Program-made: the position numbers and the translations under genes | In this document: positions 28,412 to 36,861 of the stretch, one piece after another | How the letters are laid out: each line of letters opens with the position of its first letter | How positions within the stretch are numbered: position 1 is the first letter of the stretch | NCBI GenBank assembly: GCA_964492845.1 | Contig: CAZBMZ010000008.1 | Span: forward strand, 62,001-126,000 | From: JADJPF01 sp964492845 | Lineage (GTDB): Bacteria; Acidobacteriota; Blastocatellia; Chloracidobacteriales; JADJPF01 | Direction of reading: 5' to 3' | DNA: 64,000 nt | Notes under the pieces: model-generated | Told to the model about the DNA's origin: nothing | The model's database searches: none | What the model saw: the letters and a program-made list of their open reading frames with translations, nothing else

Positions 28412-29581
28412 ATGCACAAGAATTTTTGGTTAGCAACTTTGACAATGTTATTTTTCCCTATTTTATTATTTGCTCAAATTGATCCTTGGAAAAATCGTGT
28501 TGTTATAAGTGTTCAAGATGCTGACACTTTAGTATTAGATAATGGCGAAGTAGCCAAATTAATAGGAATCACTTCCCCACAAGCTAAACATGGTAAAAAA
28601 GAAGGGCAACCATTTGGAGATCAAGCGCGTGCTTTAACAGAAGATTTGCTTTTAGGTAAAAAAATAGAAATATCTTTTGATCGTGCTTATGGCAGTTTAG
28701 GTCATAGAGATCAATTTGGTCGTGCGCTTATTTATGTTACATTTTCACGTGGAATAGAAAAAGATATTGCTAATACAGAACTTCTAAAACTAGGAGCAGG
28801 ATTTTATACACCAGCAAAAGAAGATCTACAAATTGATACCGCGCTCAAATCTGCTGAAGCACAAGCCCGTAAGCAAAAAGTTGGTATTTGGACAAATGCT
28901 GAAAAATCCCCAATAGAGCTAGCTGAAGCTGAAGGAAAAAGCTTTCAAGAGCCAGAACCAAGCTTAAACCTAATTTATATTCGTCCTTCTGCTCCAATAT
29001 TACAAGGCCCAGGTGTAAACCCTAATGAACTAGCTACTAATCGCCCTACTAGCAACACATCCAATAATACAAATAACCGTCCACCTACTGCTATGAGTAT
29101 GGATGATTTAAGAAAAACAAATCCTAATATCCGCCCTGCAACCTCAAATAACACAACAGTTAAAAATACTGACCCAGAAGATAATGGTCGAAAAATTTAT
29201 AATGTTACTCGCTCAGTATTTTTTTCCTCATTTGACCAAACCCAAAAATTAGAGCTTTACAAAGCTGTTGATACAGAAAAACAAACTACTTACCGTATTG
29301 GTATAAAACAAGAAAACAAAGAAATTATTTTTATCACTAACTACAACGGCTTAAAAGAACTAGAAAAATTATTAAGTAAAGGCACTGATAGCCAACCCAC
29401 TCTTACTGCTGTACAAACGTCTGTTGGTAGTTTTGGTGGTCAATATGGAACTAGTGTTACAGTTTCAACTGGAAAAGATGGTGGTTTAGTTCTTAATTTA
29501 AGTGGAAAAGATGGAGCAACTAAATTTTATCTTACTAGACAAAGTGCCTTAAAAATGCAGATCGCTATTGGTAATATCTAA
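28412..29581 (+). CDS. Secreted staphylococcal-nuclease-fold protein, catalytic residues altered
   Basis: Exported protein of 389 aa from ATG 28412, which has GGAG 8 bases upstream and yields a clean signal peptide ending LLFAQ; codons at 28391 and 28394 are less likely. Residues 27-145 align with staphylococcal nuclease: VQDADTL matches the IDGDT calcium loop, SPQAKHGKKEG matches TPETKHPKKG, and FGRALIYV keeps the second arginine (R104). The first catalytic arginine is Lys49, the Asp40 equivalent is Thr54 and the catalytic Glu43 equivalent is Gln57. Nuclease activity is therefore doubtful. A Pro/Asn/Thr-rich linker (190-265) and an unknown C-terminal domain follow. Confidence 0.82.
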   Translation: MHKNFWLATLTMLFFPILLFAQIDPWKNRVVISVQDADTLVLDNGEVAKLIGITSPQAKHGKKEGQPFGDQARALTEDLLLGKKIEISFDRAYGSLGHRDQFGRALIYVTFSRGIEKDIANTELLKLGAGFYTPAKEDLQIDTALKSAEAQARKQKVGIWTNAEKSPIELAEAEGKSFQEPEPSLNLIYIRPSAPILQGPGVNPNELATNRPTSNTSNNTNNRPPTAMSMDDLRKTNPNIRPATSNNTTVKNTDPEDNGRKIYNVTRSVFFSSFDQTQKLELYKAVDTEKQTTYRIGIKQENKEIIFITNYNGLKELEKLLSKGTDSQPTLTAVQTSVGSFGGQYGTSVTVSTGKDGGLVLNLSGKDGATKFYLTRQSALKMQIAIGNI

Positions 29582-29589
29582 ACTTGTTG

Positions 29590-29626
29590 GTAACCCGTTA
29601 ACTTTTATTAATTTTTAGCGGGTTAC
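29590..29626 (+). terminator. Hairpin after the nuclease-fold gene
   Basis: An 8-bp perfect stem, GTAACCCG (29590-29597) with CGGGTTAC (29619-29626), encloses a 21-base AT-rich loop just past the stop codon. There is no T-run, so termination is uncertain. Confidence 0.4.
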
Positions 29627-29791
29627 TATGCTAAACTGCTGAATTATTACATCAATAAAAAATCATATTAGCTTCTTTTACTAAATTATATTCAGGATTT
29701 TCTTGATTCTTGGCTAAGAAAGTCGTAACTTATATAGGGCTTATTAAAATCTTAGTATTAAATAATAATATATTAAAAACAGGAACAGATA

Positions 29792-30877
29792 ATGGCCAAG
29801 AAAAAATGCCCAGCCTGCAGTCAACTTTTTGCAGAAACAGCGGTCTTTTGCCCAAATGATGGCAAAAGGTTAGTTGATGATGAAGAATCTCCAGATAAGT
29901 TTGTTGGTTTGGTTTTAGACGCCAAATACCAAGTTGAAAAATTAATTGGTAAAGGTGGTATGGGTAATGTTTATGAAGCCAAACATCTACATATGGGACT
30001 GCCTGTAGCGGTCAAAATTCTCCATCCACATTTAGTCACTGATAGCACTGCTGTAGAACGTTTTCGTCGTGAAGCACGTTCTGCCCGCACGGTTAATCAT
30101 CCAAATGCTATTTCTATAATGGATTTTGGTGTAACATCAGATAATGTCTTATACCTAGTTATGGAACTAATTAATGGTATAAGCTTACAAGAAGTCTTAA
30201 AAAGGGAAACTACTATTGAAAGTAGCCGTGCAGTAAGGATAATGCGCCAAGTTTGTTTAGCAGTTGATGTTGCTCACCAAAAATCTATTATCCATAGAGA
30301 TCTTAAACCCGATAATATCTTGATCCTTGATTATGGTAAAGACACTGAAAAAGTAAAAGTAATAGATTTTTCTATTGCTAAAATGAAAGAAAGTGGCAAA
30401 GACCCTAATCTTACTAGTGCTGGTGTTGTAGTAGGTACACCTCAGTATATTTCTCCTGAACAAGCACAAGGTTTAGAATTAGACAATCGTTCTGATATTT
30501 ATAGTATGGGGATAATACTCTATCAAATGCTCACAGGTAATGTTCCTTTTACTGGTAAAACTTCAGCAATGTTATTAATGCAACATATTCAAGCTAAACC
30601 TAAATCCCCACGTGAAATAAAACCAGAAATTCCTATTAGATTAGAACAATCTGTTTTGCGATCTTTATCTAAACAAGCTAAGGATCGTCAACAATCTGCT
30701 GCTGTTCTAGCTCAAGAGTTAGAAGAAGCTTTGTCTAACGCTCCAGCAGAAGTTGCAGAAATTAAACAAATTCCTCTTAAAGAAGAGCCAAAACAAGAAA
30801 AACCGCCTCCACCACCTCCCCCTGAACAAAAGAAAAGTTTTTGGCAACGATTACTTAGTTTAGTTTTTGCACGTTAA
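29792..30877 (+). CDS. Ser/Thr protein kinase with N-terminal zinc ribbon
   Basis: Hanks-type kinase of 361 aa. Residues 6-23 form a short zinc-ribbon-like CxxC...CxxD motif. The kinase domain (about 44-315) has the glycine loop GKGGMGNVYEA, K75 in VAVKIL, catalytic HRDLKPDNIL with D170, and SPEQ in the activation segment. The magnesium motif is DFS (192-194) rather than DFG. A Glu/Lys/Pro tail with seven prolines ends in the amphipathic SFWQRLLSLVFAR; no transmembrane helix is clear. It is a single gene, preceded by AGGAA and followed by a strong terminator. Substrates are unknown. Confidence 0.9.
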   Translation: MAKKKCPACSQLFAETAVFCPNDGKRLVDDEESPDKFVGLVLDAKYQVEKLIGKGGMGNVYEAKHLHMGLPVAVKILHPHLVTDSTAVERFRREARSARTVNHPNAISIMDFGVTSDNVLYLVMELINGISLQEVLKRETTIESSRAVRIMRQVCLAVDVAHQKSIIHRDLKPDNILILDYGKDTEKVKVIDFSIAKMKESGKDPNLTSAGVVVGTPQYISPEQAQGLELDNRSDIYSMGIILYQMLTGNVPFTGKTSAMLLMQHIQAKPKSPREIKPEIPIRLEQSVLRSLSKQAKDRQQSAAVLAQELEEALSNAPAEVAEIKQIPLKEEPKQEKPPPPPPPEQKKSFWQRLLSLVFAR

Positions 30878-30882
30878 AAGTC

Positions 30883-30917
30883 TTAAAATAGCCTCTCTCA
30901 AAAAGAGGCTATTTTAA
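30883..30917. terminator. Bidirectional intrinsic terminator
   Basis: A 14-bp perfect stem, TTAAAATAGCCTCT with AGAGGCTATTTTAA, encloses a seven-base loop, between the convergent kinase gene (stop 30877) and NUDIX gene (stop 30934). Confidence 0.88.
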
Positions 30918-30933
30918 TTAAGCTCTCAATTAT

Positions 30934-31449
30934 TTACTTAAGTATTTTATCAATATCTCTCAAATCAGATATTTTTAGCTCACCACTAAAAAAGTCTGCA
31001 AGTCTTAGCGTTGTTTCTATTCTATTTTTTAAATCATTTATAGCAAAATCTAATACTTCTTTATGGTCAAAAGCCATTTCTGGTAAAGATTTAATAGAAA
31101 ACCATTCTGCTTCATCTGCATCATCTGCTCCAGCTACTTCTGCTGGAATACTAGCTAAAAAAGTATGATAGGCAATAGTTACTGTATGACTCCTTGGGTC
31201 ACGTCCAGGGTCACCAAAACTATAAAACTGTTTTAATTCCATATTTTTTAGTCCGGTTTCTTCTTCTAATTCTCTAGCAGCAGCTAAAGGTAAAGCTTCA
31301 TTTACATCTACAAACCCTCCAGGTATTGCCCATTTATTAGCAAAAGGCGGATATTTACGCTTTATTAGTAAAATTTTTATGTCTTGTTGGTGTAAAGCAA
31401 AAATAATTGTGTCTACTGTAACAGAAGGTTTTGGATAATTCGTAGTCAT
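30934..31449 (-). CDS. NUDIX hydrolase (ADP-ribose pyrophosphatase-like)
   Basis: Cytoplasmic hydrolase of nucleoside diphosphates linked to another moiety, 171 aa. The Nudix box is complete: GGFVDVNEALPLAAARELEEETGL fits G-x5-E-x7-RE-U-x-EE-x-G-U (positions about 46-68). The downstream GDPGRDPRSHTVTIAYHTFL resembles ADP-ribose-hydrolysing or NrtR-like members; no helix-turn-helix domain follows, so a regulator is unlikely. Substrate is not certain. It is a single gene, divergent from the small gene at 31689. Confidence 0.85.
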   Translation of the reverse strand: MTTNYPKPSVTVDTIIFALHQQDIKILLIKRKYPPFANKWAIPGGFVDVNEALPLAAARELEEETGLKNMELKQFYSFGDPGRDPRSHTVTIAYHTFLASIPAEVAGADDADEAEWFSIKSLPEMAFDHKEVLDFAINDLKNRIETTLRLADFFSGELKISDLRDIDKILK

Positions 31450-31688
31450 TTATAATGGTTTCTCCTTAAGGTTTTTACTAAAAATATATTTCTTAGATCT
31501 TATCAAATTTTATAAAGCGGCAAAAAGTATTTTTAAGCTAATAAACCGTTAAAAGTTAGACAAAAGTTTTGTTGTTAAAATCTAGTTAAATCCAATAAAT
31601 TTCCAAGCTAGCTAGCCAAAACCCTTTTTGCTACATATAATGTTATGCCACAAAAACACTTATCCAGGCCCATAATTTTACTAAAAAA

Positions 31689-32099
31689 ATGGCACGTTTA
31701 ATTTTAATTGATGTAAATCTAGTAACAATTGGTGATTCTAATACACCTAAAGAAGCTTCAGTAATATTATCTCTAAAAGGGCAACGTATTACTGCTAAAC
31801 ACTTAGCGGAATCAGACCAAGATTCTCTAGCTACCGTTGCAACAGCCACCTTAAAAGCAGTTCAAGAAGCATTACCTGTCTCTGTAGAGTTTAGCCTACG
31901 AAATGCAATTAAGTTAAACCCTCAATTTCTTGATACGCCATTGTTAGTAGTAATTGCTGATTTAGCATATGGACGAAGCAAATATGAATTAACAGGGGCC
32001 TGCCAATGTGAAGAACCGATGATGCACCGAGGAATTGCACAAGCAGCACTAGATGCTACTAATCGTTTAGTACAGTTTATTCTTTCAGAAACATTTTAA
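31689..32099 (+). CDS. Hypothetical protein with two alpha-beta repeats
   Basis: A 136-aa cytoplasmic protein that I do not firmly recognise. It reads as two similar beta-beta-alpha units: strands LILIDVNLVTI and EASVILSLKG, a helix ATVATATLKAVQEAL, then strands and a final helix ending RLVQFILSETF. The pattern faintly recalls the dimerisation domain of 2-isopropylmalate synthase (LeuA_dimer), but this is only an impression. No good ribosome site is seen before ATG 31689. Its stop overlaps, by four bases, that of the convergent kinase-ATPase gene. Confidence 0.6.
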   Translation: MARLILIDVNLVTIGDSNTPKEASVILSLKGQRITAKHLAESDQDSLATVATATLKAVQEALPVSVEFSLRNAIKLNPQFLDTPLLVVIADLAYGRSKYELTGACQCEEPMMHRGIAQAALDATNRLVQFILSETF

Positions 32100-35000
32100 T
32101 TTGTAGTGCCTTGAAGCTGTCTTAAAAACTGATAAACACTTTGAGTTGCTTGAGTTAAACATTTTGAATCTTCGTCATTAGTAAAGGCTTCTAACAAGAC
32201 TTTTACTATTTTCTCTGATAATTTTAATGTCTCTAAAGCTTCATCTAATTTTCCTAACCTAAATAAACAACGAGCTTTACCAAGTAAAATGCTCCACTCT
32301 TGATGTATAGCTCCAATATGTTGAGCTATTTCTAAGGCATTGTTATAAGTATCATAGGCAAATGTAATTTCTCCGGCGGATTCTTGAATTTGAGCTAGCA
32401 CTTCTAGGGTCAACATTTGTTCTGGAAGTTCTCCAAAACTTTTTAGTACTGTTACAAATTGTTTTAGTTGGCTGATAGCTAAATGATAATCTCCTTCTAA
32501 AGCAGCTATTTTGGCTATTCCTCGTTTAATTACAAGTGTAGTAGCTTTGTCTCCTATCTCTAAAGCAAGAGCTAAAGAATGTTGTAAAAGATTTGATGCC
32601 TGATCTATATCAAAACTAATTTCAAAAAGATAAGCATTTCCTAAATAAACCCGTTGGTAAACTTCTCCAAGCCTCCAACCAATTTGACGAGATAGAATAA
32701 CTCCTTTTTTATGAATATCTTTAAGAGCATTTGTATTGTATTCATAAAAATACATGACCGAAAGCATAGAGTAAGCACGGCATAAAAAGAGTGAATCCCC
32801 TAATTTGTTAGCTAGTGCCATGCCTTTGTCAACTAGTTCAAACCCCTTTTGACGTTCACCTAAAAGGTGTAAACAAAGACCTTGGAAAACCTGAGCATGA
32901 GAAAGTAGTTTTTCTTCTTTGAGTTCTTCAGCTAGCCTACAAGCTTCTGTTAAATTGCTTAGGGCCTCTCTATAGTGAGCAACTCGCAATTTGGCCCGGC
33001 CTGTTTGCAAGTTTAATTGTTGTTGCCAAAACTTATTTTGTGCTGCTTGAGCAATAGACAGCCCTTTTTCCGCCCAAATAATTACATCTTTGAACCGCCC
33101 TTGATACCAACCAAAATGGGAAAGATTTCCATAGCTTTGAGCCAAAAGATTATTATCTTGTAATTTTTCTGCTAATTGAAGTGCTGTTTGAGCTATGGCT
33201 AAGGCCGACTCTAATTTACCTAAATTTACCAGCGCGCTAGCATGTTTATTCTTTATATCTACTAGTAAAGCTAAATCCACTAAATTGATTTCTTGGTTTT
33301 CCTGCAAAATAGTAACGGCTTCTTCAACTAACTGCCCAAGTTTTGTAACTTCTCCCCAAGCAGATTGTTCAAAAGATTGTATTATTGCTTGTTGTCCAAA
33401 ATAAAAAGTTTCTTGCCACTCTGTTGCAGCATAATGATGAAAGGTAAGTGTGCTTAAAACTTGTCTTAAATTATTTTGAAATATCCTCTTTATTGCTATA
33501 GCAGCTTGCGAATGTAGCTTTTTTCTTTGACGTTTACTAAGAGAATCATACAAAACTTGTTGAAGAGCAGAGCTTTGAAAACAATATTCATCTATTTTTG
33601 AACCTCGTTGCTCATAAATAAAATGCTCTTTTTCTGCTTCTATTAATAACGGTTCTAGATCTTCTGGTTCAAACTCTAAAAATTCTGCAAGTAAATCAAA
33701 GCTAAAGTTATTACCTAATATAGAAGCTTTGGTAATTAAACTTTTTAATTCTTCATTACATTTTTCTATTTTATAAAGTAAGGCTGTTCCAATAGTGGTA
33801 GGTAGTGCAATATTTTCTAAAGCTTCACAGTGCCACCAACTACCAACTAAATATATTTTTCCCTCTTGCACCAGTAAACGAATAACTTCACTTAAGTAAT
33901 AAGGATTACCATTAGTAATTTCATAAATATAGTTTAGCTCCCGTTCAGAAATTTCTATTTGACGAAATAAAGCTTCAAAATAAATTTTTGTTTCTTCTAA
34001 AGTAAAAGGTTTTAGGTCAACAATTTCAAATTTTACATACTTACTTTGCTTAGAAAACCAGTCTTCAAGAAAGCTTCCTGAGCGATTTATTTCTGATAGA
34101 TTAGTAGTAGTAACTAAAAATATTTTTTTATTACTGTTATTTCTAATTGTATAACCTATCAATTCTAAACTTAGCTCATTAGCTAAATGTAGGTTATCAA
34201 ATAGGATAACAAGTTTTTTATCTTTAACTAAAGCTTGAAGGATTTGATTTATAACTTCAAAAACAGGCCATTTTTCACTTTCAAGTTTTGTTTCTAAATG
34301 CTGGTTCCATATCTCTGCTGGCAAAGTTAAACCATAGCGAGCTTTTATTCTGGCATTAACACGTTGCGCTAATGCTCCGCCTTTATCCATCAAAGAATCT
34401 TCAAAACGAAAGCCTAGTAAACTAGCAAGCATAGGTAAAATCCATTGATAAGGTTGAGCAAAATTATCTTGATCAAAAAGATTAACTAGCGTAACTAATA
34501 AATCTTGTTGGCTAATAATTTCCTGTAACTTATTTAATAACAAGGTCTTACCTGCACCACTATTAGATAAAATTACTATTGGGTGAACTGATTGTTCACC
34601 CATTTGTAAGATTTGATTTTGTATTAGTTGAAGTTCTTCTATACGTCCAACAAATTGATCATATTGCGGTGTAGTTGGAGTTAAAGCAGCAGTACCAACC
34701 TTTTTATAAACCCCTGTAGGTATTTTATTAGTTGTTGTTACATAATTAGTAAGATTATTAGCTAAATTAAGCTCATCATATAAACCTGCTAATTCTGTTA
34801 AAACTTGTTCTATTGTTTGATAACGTGCTGCGGGTGATTTTTGTAACATCCTCATTATTACTGCTTTAAGCTTACTAGGAACATTTGCTGGCATTGGTGG
34901 GGGTTGTGATACAGCCAAATTCATTAAAATTTGTACTAGGCTATTACCATCAAAAGCAAGCTTACCTGTTAGTAATTCATAAAAGACTGCACCTAAAGAA

Positions 35001-35635
35001 AATATATCTGATCTTATATCTATTTCTTCACCTTTAGCTTGTTCTGGAGACATATAATTAGGTGTTCCTAAAATTACTCCTGCATCAGTCTTAAAGCCTG
35101 CACCACTTCTTAAAACCGTATTTGAGCAATTTTCAGAAACTTTTGCCAGACCAAAATCTAGGATTTTTACTAATCCATCTGAGCGTAAAATAAAATTTTC
35201 TAATTTTAAGTCTCGATGAACAATGCCGCTTTGATGAGCAATCATTAAACCTTGTATTGACTGGATTGCAATACTAAAAAAATCTTTTAAGTTGAAATTG
35301 CCTTTTTTTTCTATAATTTGGCGCAGCGTTTGACCTTCCACATATTCAGTAGCAATAAATAATTGCTCCTCAAAAAAACCTATTTCATAGACAGTAATAA
35401 TATTAGGGTGATTTAGAGAGGAAATTGTCCGGGCCTCACGTAAAAACCTTGCTTTATGATCAACATCGTTGTTAAGTTCCTTAAAAAGTAGCTTTATGGC
35501 TGCAAGACGTTGTATGTTTTCATCTTTTGCTAAATAGACCTCCCCTACACCACCATAGCCGATAAGTTTAATAACTCTATATTTATCAGCTATAAGTGTG
35601 TCAGCAGCTAACGTCCCGTTATTAGCTTGCTCCAT
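32096..35635 (-). CDS. Ser/Thr kinase fused to a STAND-like ATPase and TPR repeats
   Basis: Large cytoplasmic signalling protein, 1179 aa. Residues about 20-285 are a Hanks kinase: GYGGVGEVYLA, AAIKLLFKEL, HRDLKLENFIL, DFGLAK, SPEQAKG. Residues about 330-560 form an AAA/STAND-type ATPase with a Walker A of SNSGAGKT, where the usual first Gly/Ala is Ser, and a Walker B LVILFDNLH. The C-terminal ~450 residues are tetratricopeptide repeats (A-x-ALxLAEKLxDxxLLAQSYGNL-type). The architecture suggests that TPRs sense a partner and control ATPase and kinase. No transmembrane helix. It probably heads a minus-strand gene with the hydrolase upstream by 24 or more bases. Confidence 0.88.
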   Translation of the reverse strand: MEQANNGTLAADTLIADKYRVIKLIGYGGVGEVYLAKDENIQRLAAIKLLFKELNNDVDHKARFLREARTISSLNHPNIITVYEIGFFEEQLFIATEYVEGQTLRQIIEKKGNFNLKDFFSIAIQSIQGLMIAHQSGIVHRDLKLENFILRSDGLVKILDFGLAKVSENCSNTVLRSGAGFKTDAGVILGTPNYMSPEQAKGEEIDIRSDIFSLGAVFYELLTGKLAFDGNSLVQILMNLAVSQPPPMPANVPSKLKAVIMRMLQKSPAARYQTIEQVLTELAGLYDELNLANNLTNYVTTTNKIPTGVYKKVGTAALTPTTPQYDQFVGRIEELQLIQNQILQMGEQSVHPIVILSNSGAGKTLLLNKLQEIISQQDLLVTLVNLFDQDNFAQPYQWILPMLASLLGFRFEDSLMDKGGALAQRVNARIKARYGLTLPAEIWNQHLETKLESEKWPVFEVINQILQALVKDKKLVILFDNLHLANELSLELIGYTIRNNSNKKIFLVTTTNLSEINRSGSFLEDWFSKQSKYVKFEIVDLKPFTLEETKIYFEALFRQIEISERELNYIYEITNGNPYYLSEVIRLLVQEGKIYLVGSWWHCEALENIALPTTIGTALLYKIEKCNEELKSLITKASILGNNFSFDLLAEFLEFEPEDLEPLLIEAEKEHFIYEQRGSKIDEYCFQSSALQQVLYDSLSKRQRKKLHSQAAIAIKRIFQNNLRQVLSTLTFHHYAATEWQETFYFGQQAIIQSFEQSAWGEVTKLGQLVEEAVTILQENQEINLVDLALLVDIKNKHASALVNLGKLESALAIAQTALQLAEKLQDNNLLAQSYGNLSHFGWYQGRFKDVIIWAEKGLSIAQAAQNKFWQQQLNLQTGRAKLRVAHYREALSNLTEACRLAEELKEEKLLSHAQVFQGLCLHLLGERQKGFELVDKGMALANKLGDSLFLCRAYSMLSVMYFYEYNTNALKDIHKKGVILSRQIGWRLGEVYQRVYLGNAYLFEISFDIDQASNLLQHSLALALEIGDKATTLVIKRGIAKIAALEGDYHLAISQLKQFVTVLKSFGELPEQMLTLEVLAQIQESAGEITFAYDTYNNALEIAQHIGAIHQEWSILLGKARCLFRLGKLDEALETLKLSEKIVKVLLEAFTNDEDSKCLTQATQSVYQFLRQLQGTTN

Positions 35636-35659
35636 AAAAAAATCCTTAGCAAAAATTAA

Positions 35660-36535
35660 TTAAAGAAAGTTTTTTAATAACTGGTTAAACTCTTTTGGTC
35701 GTTCAATTTGCGGAACATGTCCACAATTAGAGATTATTTCCAGTTTGGCATTAGGAATATTTGTTGCAAATTGCCTAGCAAATTCTATGGGCATCAATTC
35801 ATCATGTTGACCCCATAAAACTAAAGTTTCTGCTCTAATTTTAGTTAATTTATCATCTAGCCATTCATTAGGATCTAGAGCAGAAGCTAAAACTCTTTCT
35901 ACTGTTTTATGGTTAGATTCTAAATTACGTAGCAGATAACTAATTACTACGCTAACTTGATTAACATATTGTACTTTATTATAAAAACAAAGCGACAACA
36001 TTGATCTGGTTTCTGAGATTGTACGGGGGGCAAATTTTACTTTTTCTAATTTTTCTCTAAGCTCCGGCCAAGGTTGCAGTCCAGCACTACAAACTAAAAC
36101 AAGGCGTTTGACTAATTCAGGCCGTCTTAAAGCTAACCGCGCTGCTATCCAACCTCCTAAAGAATTACCTACTATGTAAACTTCCTTAAGATTTAGATTA
36201 TCTAAAAAGCCTTCAACATAATTAACAAAATCTGTAATTTTATAATCTAAGTCAGGTTTATCAGAACGTCCATGTCCAATATGATCAATAGCAATTACTC
36301 TATATTGTTTGCAAAACATAGGAACAGTCATTAACCAGCTAAGAGAATTTGATCCTAACCCATGTAAAAACAAAATAGGTTGACCCTGCCCAATATCCTG
36401 ATACCAAATTTTATGACCTTTAATTTTAATAACTTTGGCAATATCTTTTTGTCTTTCCATACCATTACGGTAGTAAACTAACTGACTTACCATATTGGTA
36501 GCAAGACCAAGCACTTGTGATTTTACTTCTAACAT
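35660..36535 (-). CDS. Alpha/beta hydrolase
   Basis: Serine hydrolase or esterase-like protein of 291 aa from ATG 36535; a TTG at 36604 would add 23 residues but has no ribosome site, and neither start is strongly supported. The oxyanion loop is LHGLGSNSLSW, the nucleophile elbow VGNSLGGWIAA, the acid LWGQHDELMP, and the histidine SNCGHVPQIERP, so the triad is complete. Substrate unknown. It lies upstream of the kinase-ATPase-TPR gene on the same strand (24-base gap) and may be co-transcribed with it. Confidence 0.85.
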   Translation of the reverse strand: MLEVKSQVLGLATNMVSQLVYYRNGMERQKDIAKVIKIKGHKIWYQDIGQGQPILFLHGLGSNSLSWLMTVPMFCKQYRVIAIDHIGHGRSDKPDLDYKITDFVNYVEGFLDNLNLKEVYIVGNSLGGWIAARLALRRPELVKRLVLVCSAGLQPWPELREKLEKVKFAPRTISETRSMLSLCFYNKVQYVNQVSVVISYLLRNLESNHKTVERVLASALDPNEWLDDKLTKIRAETLVLWGQHDELMPIEFARQFATNIPNAKLEIISNCGHVPQIERPKEFNQLLKNFL

Positions 36536-36607
36536 AATATTTTTTTCTGAATTTCTTTTTATCTTATTAAAAAATATCTGGTTTGTCTTATAACTTCTCC
36601 GCAATTA

Positions 36608-36639
36608 AAATAGCCCTGCCTTAAAAGACAGGGCTATTT
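36608..36639 (-). terminator. Intrinsic terminator partly built from the 120-bp repeat
   Basis: An 11-bp stem, AAATAGCCCTG (36608-36618) with CAGGGCTATTT (36629-36639), encloses a ten-base loop with a T-run on the minus strand. It would end transcription coming from the VIT-VWA gene. One arm belongs to the repeat copy that starts at 36621. Confidence 0.7.
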
Positions 36640-36740
36640 CCAAAATCCACTACGTGGCTAAAAATATAAGATTAAGAAAGTTAAAGCATATCAAGCCCTG
36701 TAAGGGCTTTTGATATTAGCCCAGTCGTTTACGGCTGGGC
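36621..36740. repeat. Tandem structured repeat, copy 1 (120 bp)
   Basis: First of two head-to-tail copies. It contains a compact hairpin AAGCCCT/AGGGCTT (around 36693-36709) and a second hairpin AGCCCAG/CTGGGCT (around 36717-36741) closed by TCGTTTACGG. These resemble REP-type palindromes mobilised by Y1 (RAYT) transposases in other bacteria, although no transposase gene is in the window. Confidence 0.85.
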
Positions 36741-36861
36741 TTAAAAGACAGGGCTATTTCCAAAATCCACTACGCGGTTAGAAAATATAAGATTAAGAAA
36801 GTTAAAGCATATCAAGCCCTGTAAGGGCTTTTGATATTAGCCCAGTCGTTTACGGCTGGGC
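36741..36861. repeat. Tandem structured repeat, copy 2 (121 bp)
   Basis: Second copy, differing from copy 1 by two substitutions and one inserted G near 36775-36781. Its outer hairpin arm runs directly into the TAA stop codon of the VIT-VWA gene (36862-36864), so the element abuts the reading frame. The near-identity points to a recent duplication. Confidence 0.85.

Noticed and set aside
30257..30469. Antisense open frame within the zinc-ribbon kinase gene
   Set aside because: It lies entirely opposite conserved kinase motifs and has no independent support.
36621..36861. Possible CRISPR array
   Set aside because: There are only two copies of a 120-bp unit, head to tail, with no variable spacers and no cas genes.
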